Positions 16,070 through 24,617 of a stretch of DNA of 64,000 nt are shown piece after piece. The DNA is taken from NCBI RefSeq assembly GCF_047553045.1, contig NZ_CP180208.1, forward strand, positions 2,170,001-2,234,000. The letters are read 5' to 3'. The stretch is from Sphingomonas_L flavalba_A. Its GTDB lineage: Bacteria > Pseudomonadota > Alphaproteobacteria > Sphingomonadales > Sphingomonadaceae. How positions within the stretch are numbered: the first letter of the stretch is position 1; each line of letters starts with the position of its first letter. The notes beneath the pieces were generated by a model. That model was not told the DNA's origin. It saw only the letters and a program-made list of their open reading frames with translations, and did no database searches. The position numbers were made by a program, and so were the translations under genes.

Positions 16070-17350
16070 ATGCACGATATCCGCACGATACGAGACGATC
16101 CCGAAGCTTTCGACGCCGCCCTCGCCCGGCGGGGGGCGCCGCCGGCCGCCGCCGCGCTGGTTGCCGACGACCAGCGCCGCCGCGCGCTGGCGACCGAATT
16201 GCAGACCGCGCTCGCCCGCCGCAACGAGGCGTCGAAGGCGATCGGCGCCGCCAAGGCGCGCAAGGCGGAGGACGAGGCCGCGGCGCTGATGGCGGAGGTC
16301 GCGGCGCTGAAGGAGCGCCTGCCCGCGCTGGAGGCGGAGGAGAAGGCGGCCGGAGAAGCGCTGACCGCCGCGCTTGCCGCGCTGCCCAACCTGCCCGCCG
16401 CCGACGTGCCCGACGGCGCCGACGAGGACGGCAATGTCGAGCAGGCGCGCTGGGGCACGCCGCCCGACTTCGCCTTTCCGGCCGACGAGCATGACCGCTT
16501 CGGCACCGCGCTGGGGCTGGATTTCGAGACGGCGGCGGCGCTGTCCGGCGCCCGGTTCGCGCTGCTGCGCGGGCCGGTGGCGCGGCTGTCGCGCGCGCTG
16601 GGCCAGTATATGCTGGACCGCAACACGCTGGACGCCGGGTATGAGGAAGTGGCGCCGCCGGTGCTGGTCCGTGACGAAGCGCTGTTCGGCACCAGCCAGC
16701 TGCCCAAATTCGCCGAGGATCTGTTCCGCACCACCGACGGGCGCTGGCTGATCCCGACAGCCGAGGTCAGCCTGACCAACATCGTCCGTGAGACGATCCT
16801 CGACGCGGAGGCATTGCCGCTGCGCTTCACCGCGCTGACCCCCTGTTTCCGTTCCGAAGCCGGGGCGGCCGGGCGCGACACGCGCGGGCTGATCCGCCAG
16901 CATCAATTCGACAAGGTCGAGCTGGTGTCGATCACCACGCCGGACCAGTCGGCCGCCGAGCATGAGCAGATGACCCGCGCCGCCGAGGCGATACTGGAGG
17001 GGCTTGGCCTGCCCTACCGCCGGATGCTGCTGTGCACCGGCGACATGGGCTTTGCCGCGACAAAGACCTACGACCTTGAAGTGTGGCTGCCCGGCCAGAA
17101 GCGTTACCGCGAGATATCGTCCTGCTCCAACTGCGGCGATTTCCAGGCGCGGCGGATGAACGCGCGCTACCGCCCCGCCGGCGAGAAGAACACGCGCTTC
17201 GTCCATACGCTGAACGGATCGGCGCTGGCGGTCGGCCGCGCGCTGGTTGCCGTGCTGGAAAATTACCAGCAGGCGGACGGATCGGTGCGGGTGCCCGACG
17301 CGCTGGTCCCCTATATGGGTGGCACGGCGGTGCTGGAGCCACGGCGATGA
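16070..17350 (+). CDS. serS: Seryl-tRNA synthetase
   Basis: The 426-residue protein has the N-terminal coiled-coil arm (about residues 30-105) that grips the long variable arm of tRNA-Ser. A class II core follows with LIPTAEVSLTNIVRETIL, motif 2 FRSEAGAAGRDTRGLIRQHQ and motif 3 HTLNGSALAVGRALVAVLEN. The length is standard. It charges tRNA-Ser, and also tRNA-Sec where present, in the cytoplasm. Its stop overlaps the surE start (ATGA), and the operon runs on through an envelope peptidase and a potassium channel. Confidence 0.97.
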   Translation: MHDIRTIRDDPEAFDAALARRGAPPAAAALVADDQRRRALATELQTALARRNEASKAIGAAKARKAEDEAAALMAEVAALKERLPALEAEEKAAGEALTAALAALPNLPAADVPDGADEDGNVEQARWGTPPDFAFPADEHDRFGTALGLDFETAAALSGARFALLRGPVARLSRALGQYMLDRNTLDAGYEEVAPPVLVRDEALFGTSQLPKFAEDLFRTTDGRWLIPTAEVSLTNIVRETILDAEALPLRFTALTPCFRSEAGAAGRDTRGLIRQHQFDKVELVSITTPDQSAAEHEQMTRAAEAILEGLGLPYRRMLLCTGDMGFAATKTYDLEVWLPGQKRYREISSCSNCGDFQARRMNARYRPAGEKNTRFVHTLNGSALAVGRALVAVLENYQQADGSVRVPDALVPYMGGTAVLEPRR

Positions 17351-18111
17351 GAATCCTGCTGACCAACGACGACGGCATCAACGCGTCCGGCCTGAAGGTG
17401 CTGGAGGCAATCGCCGCCACCCTGTCCGACGACATATGGGTGGTGGCGCCGAGCGAGGAACAGTCCGGCGCCGGCCATTCGCTGACCCTGACCCGGCCGG
17501 TCCGGGTTCGCACCTATAGCGACCGGCGGTTCGCGGTAACCGGCACGCCGACCGACTCCGTGATGATGGCGCTGGCCAAGATCATGGCGGACAGCCCGCC
17601 GGACCTGATCCTGTCCGGGGTCAACCGGGGCGCCAATCTGGGTGAGGACGTCACCTATTCCGGCACGGTGTCGGCGGCGATGGAAGGGGCGCTGGCCGGT
17701 GTCCGCTCGATCGCGCTGAGCCAGGTGTCAGCGCGCGAGGGGATGGCGGACAGCGTGCCGTTCGGCGCGGCGCAGGCATGGGGCGAACGGGTGTTGCGGC
17801 CGCTGCTCGCCGCGCCGCTGGCGCCGCGCACGCTGGTCAACGTCAACTTTCCGGCGGTCGCGGCCGACGCGGTAAAGGGCATCCGTGTCGTCGCGCAGGG
17901 CCTGCGCGATTATGGCCGGACCCATATCGTCAGCGGCGTCGACCCGCGCGGTTTTCCCTATCACTGGTTCGCGCTTGGCCCGGCGATCGAGACGCCCGCC
18001 CATTCCACCGACCTGGAAGCGGTGGCGGAAGGCTATGTCGCGGTAACGCCCCTCCACCTCGACCTGACCCATTACCGGTCGATGGAGATGCTGGGGGCCG
18101 CCTACGCGTGA
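17347..18111 (+). CDS. surE: 5'/3'-nucleotidase SurE
   Basis: The 254-residue protein begins MRILLTNDDGINASGLKVLE, with the metal-binding Asp pair. It continues with VAPSEEQSGAGHSLTL, GTPTDSVMMALAKIM and LSGVNRGANLGEDVTYSGTV, all SurE signatures. SurE removes phosphate from nucleoside monophosphates and is often involved in stationary-phase survival. In most proteobacteria surE sits with pcm and nlpD; here pcm is missing but an NlpD-like LysM/M23 lipoprotein follows at once. It is coupled to both neighbours by four-base overlaps. Confidence 0.96.
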   Translation: MRILLTNDDGINASGLKVLEAIAATLSDDIWVVAPSEEQSGAGHSLTLTRPVRVRTYSDRRFAVTGTPTDSVMMALAKIMADSPPDLILSGVNRGANLGEDVTYSGTVSAAMEGALAGVRSIALSQVSAREGMADSVPFGAAQAWGERVLRPLLAAPLAPRTLVNVNFPAVAADAVKGIRVVAQGLRDYGRTHIVSGVDPRGFPYHWFALGPAIETPAHSTDLEAVAEGYVAVTPLHLDLTHYRSMEMLGAAYA

Positions 18112-19175
18112 GCGGGCCGGCGCCCCGCCTTCCCGCCTTCCGCTGGGTCGCGGCCAGCGCCCTTGCCCTGCCGCTTGCCGGCTGCGTCGCCCCGCGCGGC
18201 GCCACACCGCCGGCGCCGCCCGCCGCCTCCGCCCCGCTGCCGCCCAGGATCGAGGCGCAGCTCGCCGGCCTGCCCGACAGCCCGCCGGTGTGGGATACAC
18301 GACCGGCGCGGCCCGACGGCATCCGCGTCACCGCGTCGACCTATGTCGTGCGGCCGGGTGATTCGCTCGGCCGGATCGCCCAGACGACCGGCGCCGGGAT
18401 CGACGCGATCGCCGCCGCCAACGGCATTACCGAGCCGAACCGCATTCAGCCCGGCCAGCGGCTGCGCATTCCCGGCGGCCGCTATCACCCGATCGCCGCC
18501 GGCGACAGCGGCATCGCCATCGCCCGCGCCTATGGCATCGCCTGGGACCGGATCGTCGCCGCCAACGGGCTGAGCGACCCCTATATCCTGCGCGCCGGGC
18601 GGCGGCTGCTGATCCCGGAACCGGCCGGGACACCGGGGCAGAACCTGGAGGAACGCGCCGCCGCGTTCCGCATCGACATCGATTCGATCCTGACCGGCGG
18701 CCAGCCGGCGATCGCCGAAAATCAGGTGCCGGCCCGCCCGGTCGACAATGCCCGGCAACCGCTGCCGCCAACCGCGGCGGTGGCGGAACCGCGCGAATTT
18801 TCCGGCCGGTTCGCCTGGCCGATCGACGGCCGCGTCGTCCGCCGTTTCGGCCCCGGCCAGGGGCTGGGCGAGAAGAATAACGGCATCGACCTGGCGGTTG
18901 CCGGGGGCAGCGCGATCCGCGCCGCCGCCGACGGGGTTGTCGCCTATGTCGGCACCGGCATCCCGTCCTATGGCGGGCTGATCCTGATCCGCCATGGCGA
19001 CGGGTGGATCACCGCCTACGCCCAGGCGGCGGAGCTGAGCGTGACCCGTGGCCAGGCGGTGAAGCGCGGCCAGACGATCGGCCGCGCCGGCACCGGCGAC
19101 GCCCGCGTCCATTTCGAAATCCGCAACAAGCGCGCGCCGGTCGATCCGCTGAAACTGCTGCCGGCGCGGTCATGA
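18108..19175 (+). CDS. LysM and M23 peptidase-domain lipoprotein (NlpD-like)
   Basis: The 355-residue protein starts at a GTG that overlaps the surE stop (GTGA). A lipoprotein signal ends LALPLAGC. Two LysM modules follow (YVVRPGDSLGRIAQTTGAGI and YHPIAAGDSGIAIARAYGIA). The C-terminal M23 domain is FAWPIDGRVVRRFGPGQGLG with NGIDLAV and VHFEIRNKRAPVDPLKLLP. In the strand where active M23 enzymes have HxxxD, the sequence is NNGIDLAV, so one zinc histidine is replaced by asparagine. This makes it probably a non-catalytic NlpD-type amidase activator acting on peptidoglycan in the periplasm. Confidence 0.9.
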   Translation: MSGPAPRLPAFRWVAASALALPLAGCVAPRGATPPAPPAASAPLPPRIEAQLAGLPDSPPVWDTRPARPDGIRVTASTYVVRPGDSLGRIAQTTGAGIDAIAAANGITEPNRIQPGQRLRIPGGRYHPIAAGDSGIAIARAYGIAWDRIVAANGLSDPYILRAGRRLLIPEPAGTPGQNLEERAAAFRIDIDSILTGGQPAIAENQVPARPVDNARQPLPPTAAVAEPREFSGRFAWPIDGRVVRRFGPGQGLGEKNNGIDLAVAGGSAIRAAADGVVAYVGTGIPSYGGLILIRHGDGWITAYAQAAELSVTRGQAVKRGQTIGRAGTGDARVHFEIRNKRAPVDPLKLLPARS

Positions 19176-20221
19176 ACAGCCGGCTGCGCCGTTATGTCAC
19201 CCTGCGGCGGCGGTCCGACACCCCGGTCTGGCTGTCGATCGGCTGGCGGGTGCTGTTCGTGCTGGCGCTGGTCAGCATTGCGATCGGCGTCCACTGGATC
19301 GACAGCGACGGCCTGTCCGATGCCGCCGATGGGCATGTCAGTTTCCTCGACGTCGTCTATTTCACGATGATATCGATCACCACCACCGGCTATGGCGATA
19401 TCGTGCCGGTCAGCGACCGCGCTCGGCTGTTCGACGCGCTGATCGTCACGCCGATCCGCGTATTCGTGGTGCTGCTGTTCATCGGCACCGCCTATAGCTT
19501 CATCTTCAAACGCACCTGGGACAGATGGCGTATGGCGCTTATCCAGAAAAGCCTGAGCGGGCACATCATCATCGCCGGTTTCGGGACCAGCGGCTCGGAA
19601 GCGGTCGAGGAACTGCTGGCGCGCGGCATTCCGGCATCCGACATCGTCGTGCTCGACCCCAGCCCCGGCGCCGTCGCGCGCGCCGAGGGCATGGGTTGCA
19701 ACGTACTGGAAGGCGACGCGACCCGCGATCGCACGCTGGAAGCGGTGCGGTTGCAGAGCGCCCGCGCGCTGATCATTTCCGCCGGGCGTGACGACACGTC
19801 GATCCTGATCGCGCTGACCGCGCGCCATGTCGCGCCGGACGTGCAGATCAGCCTTGTCGTCCGCGCCGAGGACAATGAACTGCCCGCCCGCGCCGCCGGC
19901 GCCAATGTCGTCATCAACCCCGTCAGCTTTGCCGGGCTGCTGCTCGCCGGATCGGCGGAAGGCCCGCATATCGCCGACTATCTTGCCGACCTCGCGTCGA
20001 GCGACGGCAAGGTCCAGCTGGCCGAGCGGCTGGTCGACGCTGCGGAATGCGGCCAGCCGCTGAGCGCGATCGGCAGCGGGCTGGGCGTCCGGGTCTATCG
20101 CGGCGATACCGCCTACGGCCCAAGCGACCCGGAGGTACAGGCACTGCTGCCCGGCGACGTCATCGTCGAGATCGTCGACGGCAACGGGCGGCCGCGCACC
20201 GTCGGCAAGCGGCGGGACTGA
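19172..20221 (+). CDS. Potassium channel with TrkA-N (RCK) and TrkA-C domains
   Basis: The 349-residue protein has a first membrane helix (VLFVLALVSIAIGVHWI), a pore loop with the selectivity filter TTTGYGD in MISITTTGYGDIVPVSDRA, and a second helix (VFVVLLFIGTAYSFIF). A Rossmann RCK domain follows (GHIIIAGFGTSGSEAVEELL, then VLDPSP and NVLEGDATRD). A TrkA-C-like domain is at the end. It is a two-helix, ligand-gated potassium channel of the Kch/MthK kind in the inner membrane. It is the last gene of the serS operon, coupled by ATGA, and a strong terminator follows. Confidence 0.93.
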   Translation: MNSRLRRYVTLRRRSDTPVWLSIGWRVLFVLALVSIAIGVHWIDSDGLSDAADGHVSFLDVVYFTMISITTTGYGDIVPVSDRARLFDALIVTPIRVFVVLLFIGTAYSFIFKRTWDRWRMALIQKSLSGHIIIAGFGTSGSEAVEELLARGIPASDIVVLDPSPGAVARAEGMGCNVLEGDATRDRTLEAVRLQSARALIISAGRDDTSILIALTARHVAPDVQISLVVRAEDNELPARAAGANVVINPVSFAGLLLAGSAEGPHIADYLADLASSDGKVQLAERLVDAAECGQPLSAIGSGLGVRVYRGDTAYGPSDPEVQALLPGDVIVEIVDGNGRPRTVGKRRD

Positions 20222-20284
20222 ACACCTGGCGTCCTGCCGGGTCCCCGCCACCAGAGAAAATTGACAGGCAAGCGCGCATGAAAA

Positions 20285-20320
20285 ACGCCGCCGGCCTTGC
20301 GACCGGCGGCGTCTTTTTTC
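20285..20320. terminator. Bidirectional intrinsic terminator
   Basis: ACGCCGCCGG (20285-20294) pairs perfectly over 10 bp with CCGGCGGCGT (20303-20312). A T run follows on the plus strand (20314-20319) and an A run precedes it (20281-20285), giving a T run on the minus strand. It ends the serS-to-channel operon and the convergent PEPxxWA gene. Confidence 0.92.
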
Positions 20321-20337
20321 GGGTCAGGCCCTGCCGA

Positions 20338-21150
20338 TCAGGCGAGGCTGACGCTGATCCGCTTGCGCGAGCGCATCGCGCCGCCGATCATGCCGAAGCC
20401 AGCGATCAGCATCGCCCAGGTCGCCGGTTCCGGCACGCCGGGAACCTCGTTGCCGCCCTGGCTCTTCCACCAGCCGACGGTGTGGTTGTCCGACTCATAG
20501 CCGGCGCTGGCCACCGTCTGCTTGAAGACGATGCGGTCGAAACCGGTCGTTTCGTTGAAGAAGTTCACGAACGCATACGGCTCGTCCTTGTTCTGGCCAA
20601 CGAAGGTCCCGTCCGGGTTGCCGTAATACGGGTTGGTGCCGCTGGCATTGTTGCCGACCTTGGCGATCACGTCGGTCGGGTTGAAGGTGCCAAGCAGATT
20701 GAAACCGCCGCTGCCGTCCTTCTTGTAGAATTCAAGCACGTTGCCCGGATCGAGCGCCGACAGCCAGTAACCGAAATAGGTCAGGCTCTCACCGTTCTCA
20801 GTGGTGAAATCGATCGCGTAGCTGCCGGTCTGGCTGATGCCGGCAACCGCATAGTTGTTGTTGCCGCCGGCGCCGCCATACTGATCCGCCTTGTGGACGT
20901 TCAGGTTGCTATAGGTGCCGCTGATCGGGCTGCCGCCGAACGTGCTGGCATAGGTCGAGTGGACACCGGTCGACAGCGAGTCGAAGGTCTCGACGCCGTA
21001 ATTGTTGATATCGCCACCGAAATACGCGCCGCTGGCGCTCTTGACGCCGGCGTCTTCGATCGTGACGGTGAACCCCGCCGGCAGTGCCGCGTGCGCGATA
21101 CCGCTACCGGCCATCATCGCCGCACCCAGGAAAGCTACCCCAAAACGCAT
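20338..21150 (-). CDS. PEPxxWA-CTERM sorting-signal protein
   Basis: The 270-residue protein starts at ATG 21148-21150 behind AAGGAG. It has a Sec signal peptide (FGVAFLGAAMMAGSGIAHA), a glycine/asparagine-rich beta domain, and the C-terminal tripartite signal PEPATWAMLIAGFGMIGGAM followed by RSRKR. This is the sphingomonad PEPxxWA form of exosortase signal. The protein is expected to be cut and attached or secreted at the cell surface, often together with exopolysaccharide. The body is of unknown function. Its length and low charge fit surface proteins of this class. Confidence 0.9.
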   Translation of the reverse strand: MRFGVAFLGAAMMAGSGIAHAALPAGFTVTIEDAGVKSASGAYFGGDINNYGVETFDSLSTGVHSTYASTFGGSPISGTYSNLNVHKADQYGGAGGNNNYAVAGISQTGSYAIDFTTENGESLTYFGYWLSALDPGNVLEFYKKDGSGGFNLLGTFNPTDVIAKVGNNASGTNPYYGNPDGTFVGQNKDEPYAFVNFFNETTGFDRIVFKQTVASAGYESDNHTVGWWKSQGGNEVPGVPEPATWAMLIAGFGMIGGAMRSRKRISVSLA

Positions 21151-21377
21151 AACGTAACTCCTTACAGTCACCCCTACACAAAAGCGTGTGCCGCAAGGAA
21201 AGCAATCCGCGTGCCAAGTGAAACGGTCACCGCAAACCACGAGATTCCCGTCAATTATTTATTAACTATAGGTTTTTACTTAACAAAGTGTAAAAGGAAC
21301 CGACGCCGTGACGGCGGTCGGTGGCGCGGCAATCGATGATGGCAAATCCGCCGAACAAGGCTTATCTGGCGCCGGTA

Positions 21378-22715
21378 ATGGCCACCACCACCCTCCCCAC
21401 CCCGCCCAAGGTCGGCATGGTATCGCTCGGCTGCCCGAAGGCGCTGGTCGACAGCGAACGCATCCTGACCAAGCTGCGCGCCGACGGCTACCAGATGTCG
21501 CCCGATTATGCCGGGGCCGACGTGGTGCTGGTTAACACCTGCGGCTTCCTTGACAGCGCCAAGGAGGAAAGCCTGGAGGCGATCGGCGAGGCGATCGCCG
21601 AGAACGGCCGCGTCATCGTCACCGGCTGCATGGGCAAGGAAGCAGAGGCGATCCGCGCCCGCTTCCCCGCCGTGCTCGCCGTCACCGGGCCGCAGCAATA
21701 TGAGGCGGTGGTCGGCGCCGTCCACGATGCCGCGCCGCCGGTCCCCTCCCCCTTCCTCGACCTGGTGCCGGAAGGCGGGATCAAGCTGACCCCGCGCCAC
21801 TACAGCTATGTGAAGATATCGGAGGGGTGCAACCACCGCTGCGCCTTCTGCATCATCCCCTCGCTGCGCGGCGACCTGGCCAGCCGCCGGCCCGACGCGA
21901 TCCTGCGCGAGGCGGAAAAGCTGGTCGCCGCCGGCACGAAGGAACTGCTGGTCATCAGCCAGGACACGTCGGCCTACGGCGTCGACCTGCGCCACGGCGA
22001 ATGGGCGTGGAAGGGCGCGCCGGTCCGCGCCCACATGACCGACCTCGCCCGCGAAATGGGCAAGCTGGGCGCGTGGGTGCGGCTACACTATGTCTACCCC
22101 TATCCGCATGTCGAGCAGGTGGTGCCGCTGATGGCGGAGGGGCTGGTCCTTCCCTATCTCGACATTCCGTTCCAGCACGCCAGCCCGAAGGTGCTGCGCG
22201 CGATGAAGCGCCCGGCCAATGACGCCAAGGTGCTGGAGCGGCTGCGCGGCTGGCGGGCGATCGCGCCGGATATCGCCATCCGTTCCAGCTTCGTCGTCGG
22301 CTTCCCCGGCGAGACCGAGGAAGATTTCCAGTATCTGCTCGACTGGCTGGACGAGGCGCAGCTCGACCGGGTCGGCGCCTTCCGTTTCGAGCCGGTGGAA
22401 GGCGCGGCGGCCAATGCCCTGCCCGACCCGGTGCCGGAGGAGGTGAAGGAGGAGCGCTACCAGCGGCTGATGGCGCGCTGTGCGGCAATATCCACCGCCA
22501 AGCTGGCCGCCAAGGTCGGCCGGACGATCGACGTGATCGTCGACGAGGCGGATGGCGATGGCGGCGCGTCCGGCCGGTCGAAGGCCGACGCGCCGGAGAT
22601 CGACGGCGCCGTCCACCTGCGCGACGCGCCGGATGCGAGACCAGGCGATATCCTGTCCGTGCTGGTCGAGGATGCCGACGAGCACGACCTGTTCGGCGTG
22701 CCGGTCGCCGGATGA
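21378..22715 (+). CDS. rimO: Ribosomal protein S12 methylthiotransferase RimO
   Basis: This radical-SAM enzyme adds a methylthio group to an aspartate of ribosomal protein S12. It has the N-terminal UPF0004 domain (VGMVSLGCPKALVDSERILT, VNTCGFLDSAKEES, VTGCMGKEAE), the radical SAM cysteines in EGCNHRCAFCIIPSLRG and a C-terminal TRAM domain. RimO differs from MiaB by the CPKALVDSE motif. The start is uncertain: the frame is open to 21321, with ATGs at 21336 and 21339; 21378 was chosen because family similarity begins a few residues later (TPPKVGMVSLG). The stop overlaps the next gene by four bases. Confidence 0.95.
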   Translation: MATTTLPTPPKVGMVSLGCPKALVDSERILTKLRADGYQMSPDYAGADVVLVNTCGFLDSAKEESLEAIGEAIAENGRVIVTGCMGKEAEAIRARFPAVLAVTGPQQYEAVVGAVHDAAPPVPSPFLDLVPEGGIKLTPRHYSYVKISEGCNHRCAFCIIPSLRGDLASRRPDAILREAEKLVAAGTKELLVISQDTSAYGVDLRHGEWAWKGAPVRAHMTDLAREMGKLGAWVRLHYVYPYPHVEQVVPLMAEGLVLPYLDIPFQHASPKVLRAMKRPANDAKVLERLRGWRAIAPDIAIRSSFVVGFPGETEEDFQYLLDWLDEAQLDRVGAFRFEPVEGAAANALPDPVPEEVKEERYQRLMARCAAISTAKLAAKVGRTIDVIVDEADGDGGASGRSKADAPEIDGAVHLRDAPDARPGDILSVLVEDADEHDLFGVPVAG

Positions 22716-24109
22716 CCGAATTCGCCGCCCTGCTCCAGCCCGACAAGGGCGAGGCGGCCCGCGCCGTCCACATCGTCGACGCCGCCGGCCATGACGCCTG
22801 GCTGAAGGCGCAGCCGCCGCGCGCCCGCGCCGCCGCCGCCGCGCAGGGCTTTGCCGCCAAGCCCGGCGACCGCGCGATCCTGCCCGCCGACGAGGCGGAC
22901 GGCTGGTCTGTCGCGGTCGGCGTAGCGAAGGCGGATACGCTCACCCCATGGTGCCTGGCCGATGCCGCCGGCGGCCTGCCCGAAGGGCGCTATCGGCTGG
23001 TCGACACGGCGCCGGGGGCGGGGGCACTCGGCTGGCTGCTCGCCCAGCACCGCTTCACCCGTTATCGCGCCGCCGATGCGACGGAAGGCCCGCGGGTGCT
23101 GCTGACCCCGGACGCCGCGCACATCGCCGAGACGGTGCGGATCGCCGAATCCGTCGCGCTGGTCCGCGACATGGTCAACACCGCGCCGGAGGACATGGGC
23201 CCGGCGGCGATCGAGGCGGCGGTGCGGGCGCTGGCGGAAATGGTGGGCGGGCATGTCGGCGTGGTCAGCGGCGCCGATCTGGAACGCGACTACCCGATGG
23301 TCCACGCCGTCGGCCGCGCCGCCGGCAAGGGCCGCGAGCCGCGCCTCGTCTCGCTGGAATGGGGCAACCCCGCCCACCCGCGCGTCGCCATCGTCGGCAA
23401 GGGCGTGTGCTTCGATTCCGGCGGGCTGGACATCAAGTCGGCGGCGGGCATGCGGCTGATGAAGAAGGACATGGGCGGCGCGGCGCATGCGCTGGCGCTG
23501 GCCCGGCTGGTCACGACCGGCCATCTGCCCGTCCGCCTCCACCTGCTGATCCCGGCGGTCGAGAATGCGGTGGCGGGCAACGCCTTCCGCCCCGGCGACG
23601 TGCTGAAAAGCCGCAAGGGCCCGTCGGTCGAGGTCAGCAACACCGACGCGGAGGGTCGGCTGATCCTGGGCGACGCGCTGGCCCGCGCGTTCGAGGAGCA
23701 GCCGGCGCTGACCATCGATTTCGCGACGCTGACCGGCGCGGCGCGGGTCGCGCTTGGTCCCGACCTGCCGGCGCTGTTCGCCAATGACGACGCACTGGCC
23801 GCCGACCTGCTCGCGGCGGGTGCGGCGGTGGGCGATCCCGTTTGGCGGCTGCCGCTGTGGGACGGTTATGACGAGATGTTGAAATCCGACATCGCCGACA
23901 TCGACAATGCGCCGGAAGGCGGCATGGCCGGCGCGGTCACCGCCGCGCTGTTCCTGCGCAAATTCGTGCCGGAAGGCGCCGCCTGGGCGCATTTCGACAC
24001 CTTTGCCTGGCGCCCGTCCGCGCGGCCGGGGCGACCGAAGGGCGGCGAGGCGCTTGGCCTGCGCGCCGCCTGGGCGATGCTGCGCGCCCGTTACGGAGCC
24101 GCCGCCTGA
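22712..24109 (+). CDS. Leucyl aminopeptidase (M17 family)
   Basis: The 465-residue protein has the M17 metal and active-site motifs VGKGVCFDSGGLDIKSA, MKKDMGGAAHALALA and the family signature NTDAEGRLILGDAL. It removes N-terminal residues from peptides in the cytoplasm with two zinc or manganese ions. The N-terminal domain is shorter and less conserved than in E. coli PepA, as in many alphaproteobacteria. It is coupled to rimO through ATGA. Confidence 0.94.
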   Translation: MTEFAALLQPDKGEAARAVHIVDAAGHDAWLKAQPPRARAAAAAQGFAAKPGDRAILPADEADGWSVAVGVAKADTLTPWCLADAAGGLPEGRYRLVDTAPGAGALGWLLAQHRFTRYRAADATEGPRVLLTPDAAHIAETVRIAESVALVRDMVNTAPEDMGPAAIEAAVRALAEMVGGHVGVVSGADLERDYPMVHAVGRAAGKGREPRLVSLEWGNPAHPRVAIVGKGVCFDSGGLDIKSAAGMRLMKKDMGGAAHALALARLVTTGHLPVRLHLLIPAVENAVAGNAFRPGDVLKSRKGPSVEVSNTDAEGRLILGDALARAFEEQPALTIDFATLTGAARVALGPDLPALFANDDALAADLLAAGAAVGDPVWRLPLWDGYDEMLKSDIADIDNAPEGGMAGAVTAALFLRKFVPEGAAWAHFDTFAWRPSARPGRPKGGEALGLRAAWAMLRARYGAAA

Positions 24110-24248
24110 TCCGCCGTTCCGGCGCGGCAGACGCCCCGCCCTGTGCGACGAAATCGGAACCGAGGCGAAACCAAGTCCTTTGCGGCGCGTTCCGGCGCGT
24201 AACGATCCAATCGGATCGGGTCGATCGCGGCAGCAGAGAGGACAGACA

Positions 24249-24617
24249 GTGCAGGGAACCGTTCAGGACAAGGCGCTGACCGCCTGGATGCGGACGCTGC
24301 TGACCTATGTCCGTTCGGGCGAGCCGGACCTGACCAACCGCCAGATGACGCTGCTGATGGTTGTCTACCTGCAACCGGGGCCGCATACCGTACGCGGGCT
24401 GGCCCATACGCTGAACGTATCGAAACCGGTCATCACACGCGCCTTGAACAGACTTGGCGCGCTCGGCTATCTGCGACGCCAGCGCGACGATGCGGACAGA
24501 CGCAATATCTTCGTGGCGCCGACGCGCGAAGGGGCGGACTTTCTTGACGGTTTCAGATCCATCATCGGGGCAAGCGGGCGCACCGGCGGCCGCACCGGCG
24601 AACGCCCTTCCGGCTGA
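24249..24617 (+). CDS. MarR-like winged-helix transcriptional regulator
   Basis: The 122-residue protein starts at a GTG (24249-24251) after AGAGGA. It has a winged helix with LTNRQMTLLMVVYLQPGPHT, VRGLAHTLNVSKPVITRALN and the wing YLRRQRDDADRRNIFVAPT. That is the MarR arrangement. The ligand and targets are unknown. Its 3' end overlaps the likely start of the NlpC/P60 gene, so it may regulate its own envelope operon. Confidence 0.85.
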   Translation: MQGTVQDKALTAWMRTLLTYVRSGEPDLTNRQMTLLMVVYLQPGPHTVRGLAHTLNVSKPVITRALNRLGALGYLRRQRDDADRRNIFVAPTREGADFLDGFRSIIGASGRTGGRTGERPSG

